This document shows positions 63,861-64,000 of a stretch of 64,000 nucleotides of DNA, piece after piece (position 1 is the first letter of the stretch; each line of letters opens with the position of its first letter). A program made the translations under genes and the position numbers. Source of the stretch: Archivesica marissinica (taxonomy: Eukaryota; Mollusca; Bivalvia; Venerida; Vesicomyidae); contig CM026387.1 of the NCBI GenBank assembly GCA_014843695.1, positions 71,583,749-71,647,748 on the forward strand. Reading direction: 5' to 3'. The notes under the pieces are model-generated. The model was not told the DNA's origin, ran no database searches, and saw only the letters and a program-made list of their open reading frames with translations.

Positions 63861-64000
63861 ACATAACTTACGCAACTGCTCTGGTGATAATGTCCACACA
63901 AAGGATACTCGAATCAAGTGCATATATTCAAATATTCAGCTATTTAGTGGTGGGTGGAGGGAGATCATGATTTCGAGCATGATTTCTGTATACCGTTTTT

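Overview
This is a eukaryotic window from an invertebrate, most likely a marine lophotrochozoan such as a mollusc. The reasons are split genes with GT-AG introns, AT-rich intergenic DNA, several non-LTR retrotransposon clades, tRNA-derived SINEs, Polinton/Maverick elements, long minisatellites, and an animal-type carotenoid oxygenase gene. The species call is inference; no marker fixes it. One assembly gap of 1000 N lies at 49304-50303. No rRNA, functional tRNA, CRISPR or prokaryotic operon was seen.

Layout: 1-32.5 kb is a graveyard of transposons. It holds an L1-like reverse transcriptase remnant (1.6-2.3 kb); plus-strand LINEs at 3.2-5.8, 11.3-15.7 and 19.6-22.7 kb; a minus-strand Jockey/I-like LINE with RNase H at 6.3-11.1 kb, itself split by another LINE with a 14-bp target duplication; a separate gag and 5' leader fragment at 17.3-18.3 kb; a 4.85-kb terminal-inverted-repeat DNA transposon (23.0-27.8 kb) containing a decayed Tc1-like transposase; and a CR1/Jockey-like LINE at 29.4-32.5 kb.

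33.9-46.0 kb is a decayed Polinton/Maverick: integrase with an intron, an acidic ORF, packaging ATPase, a zinc-finger/proline-rich ORF, and the N-terminal part of DNA polymerase B. Its zinc-finger/proline-rich ORF is interrupted by a second, compact Polinton-like element (36326-43989, 7664 bp). The compact element has AGT...ACT ends, near-identical 116-bp outer terminal inverted repeats and a perfect 6-bp target duplication (TATACC). It keeps an intact integrase but only the N-terminal part of polymerase B. It also encodes a BIR-domain protein with one zinc ligand missing, a protein with two PC4-like domains, a small nuclease-fold candidate and a 43-residue ORF. Three of its genes share one core promoter layout (TATA, then an initiator-like site at +31/32, then ATG at +60/61). 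This element is the most interesting object in the window.

46-64 kb is repeat-rich: four SINE families, a 3-kb minisatellite (51.2-54.2 kb), and a 98-bp satellite (56.5-59.5 kb) that appears to be an expanded terminal repeat of a MITE-like element with SINEs carried inside. At 60843-61970 are the first two coding exons of a carotenoid cleavage oxygenase (BCO/RPE65/NinaB family). This is the only clear host gene; a minisatellite runs up to its start codon and the gene continues beyond the window.
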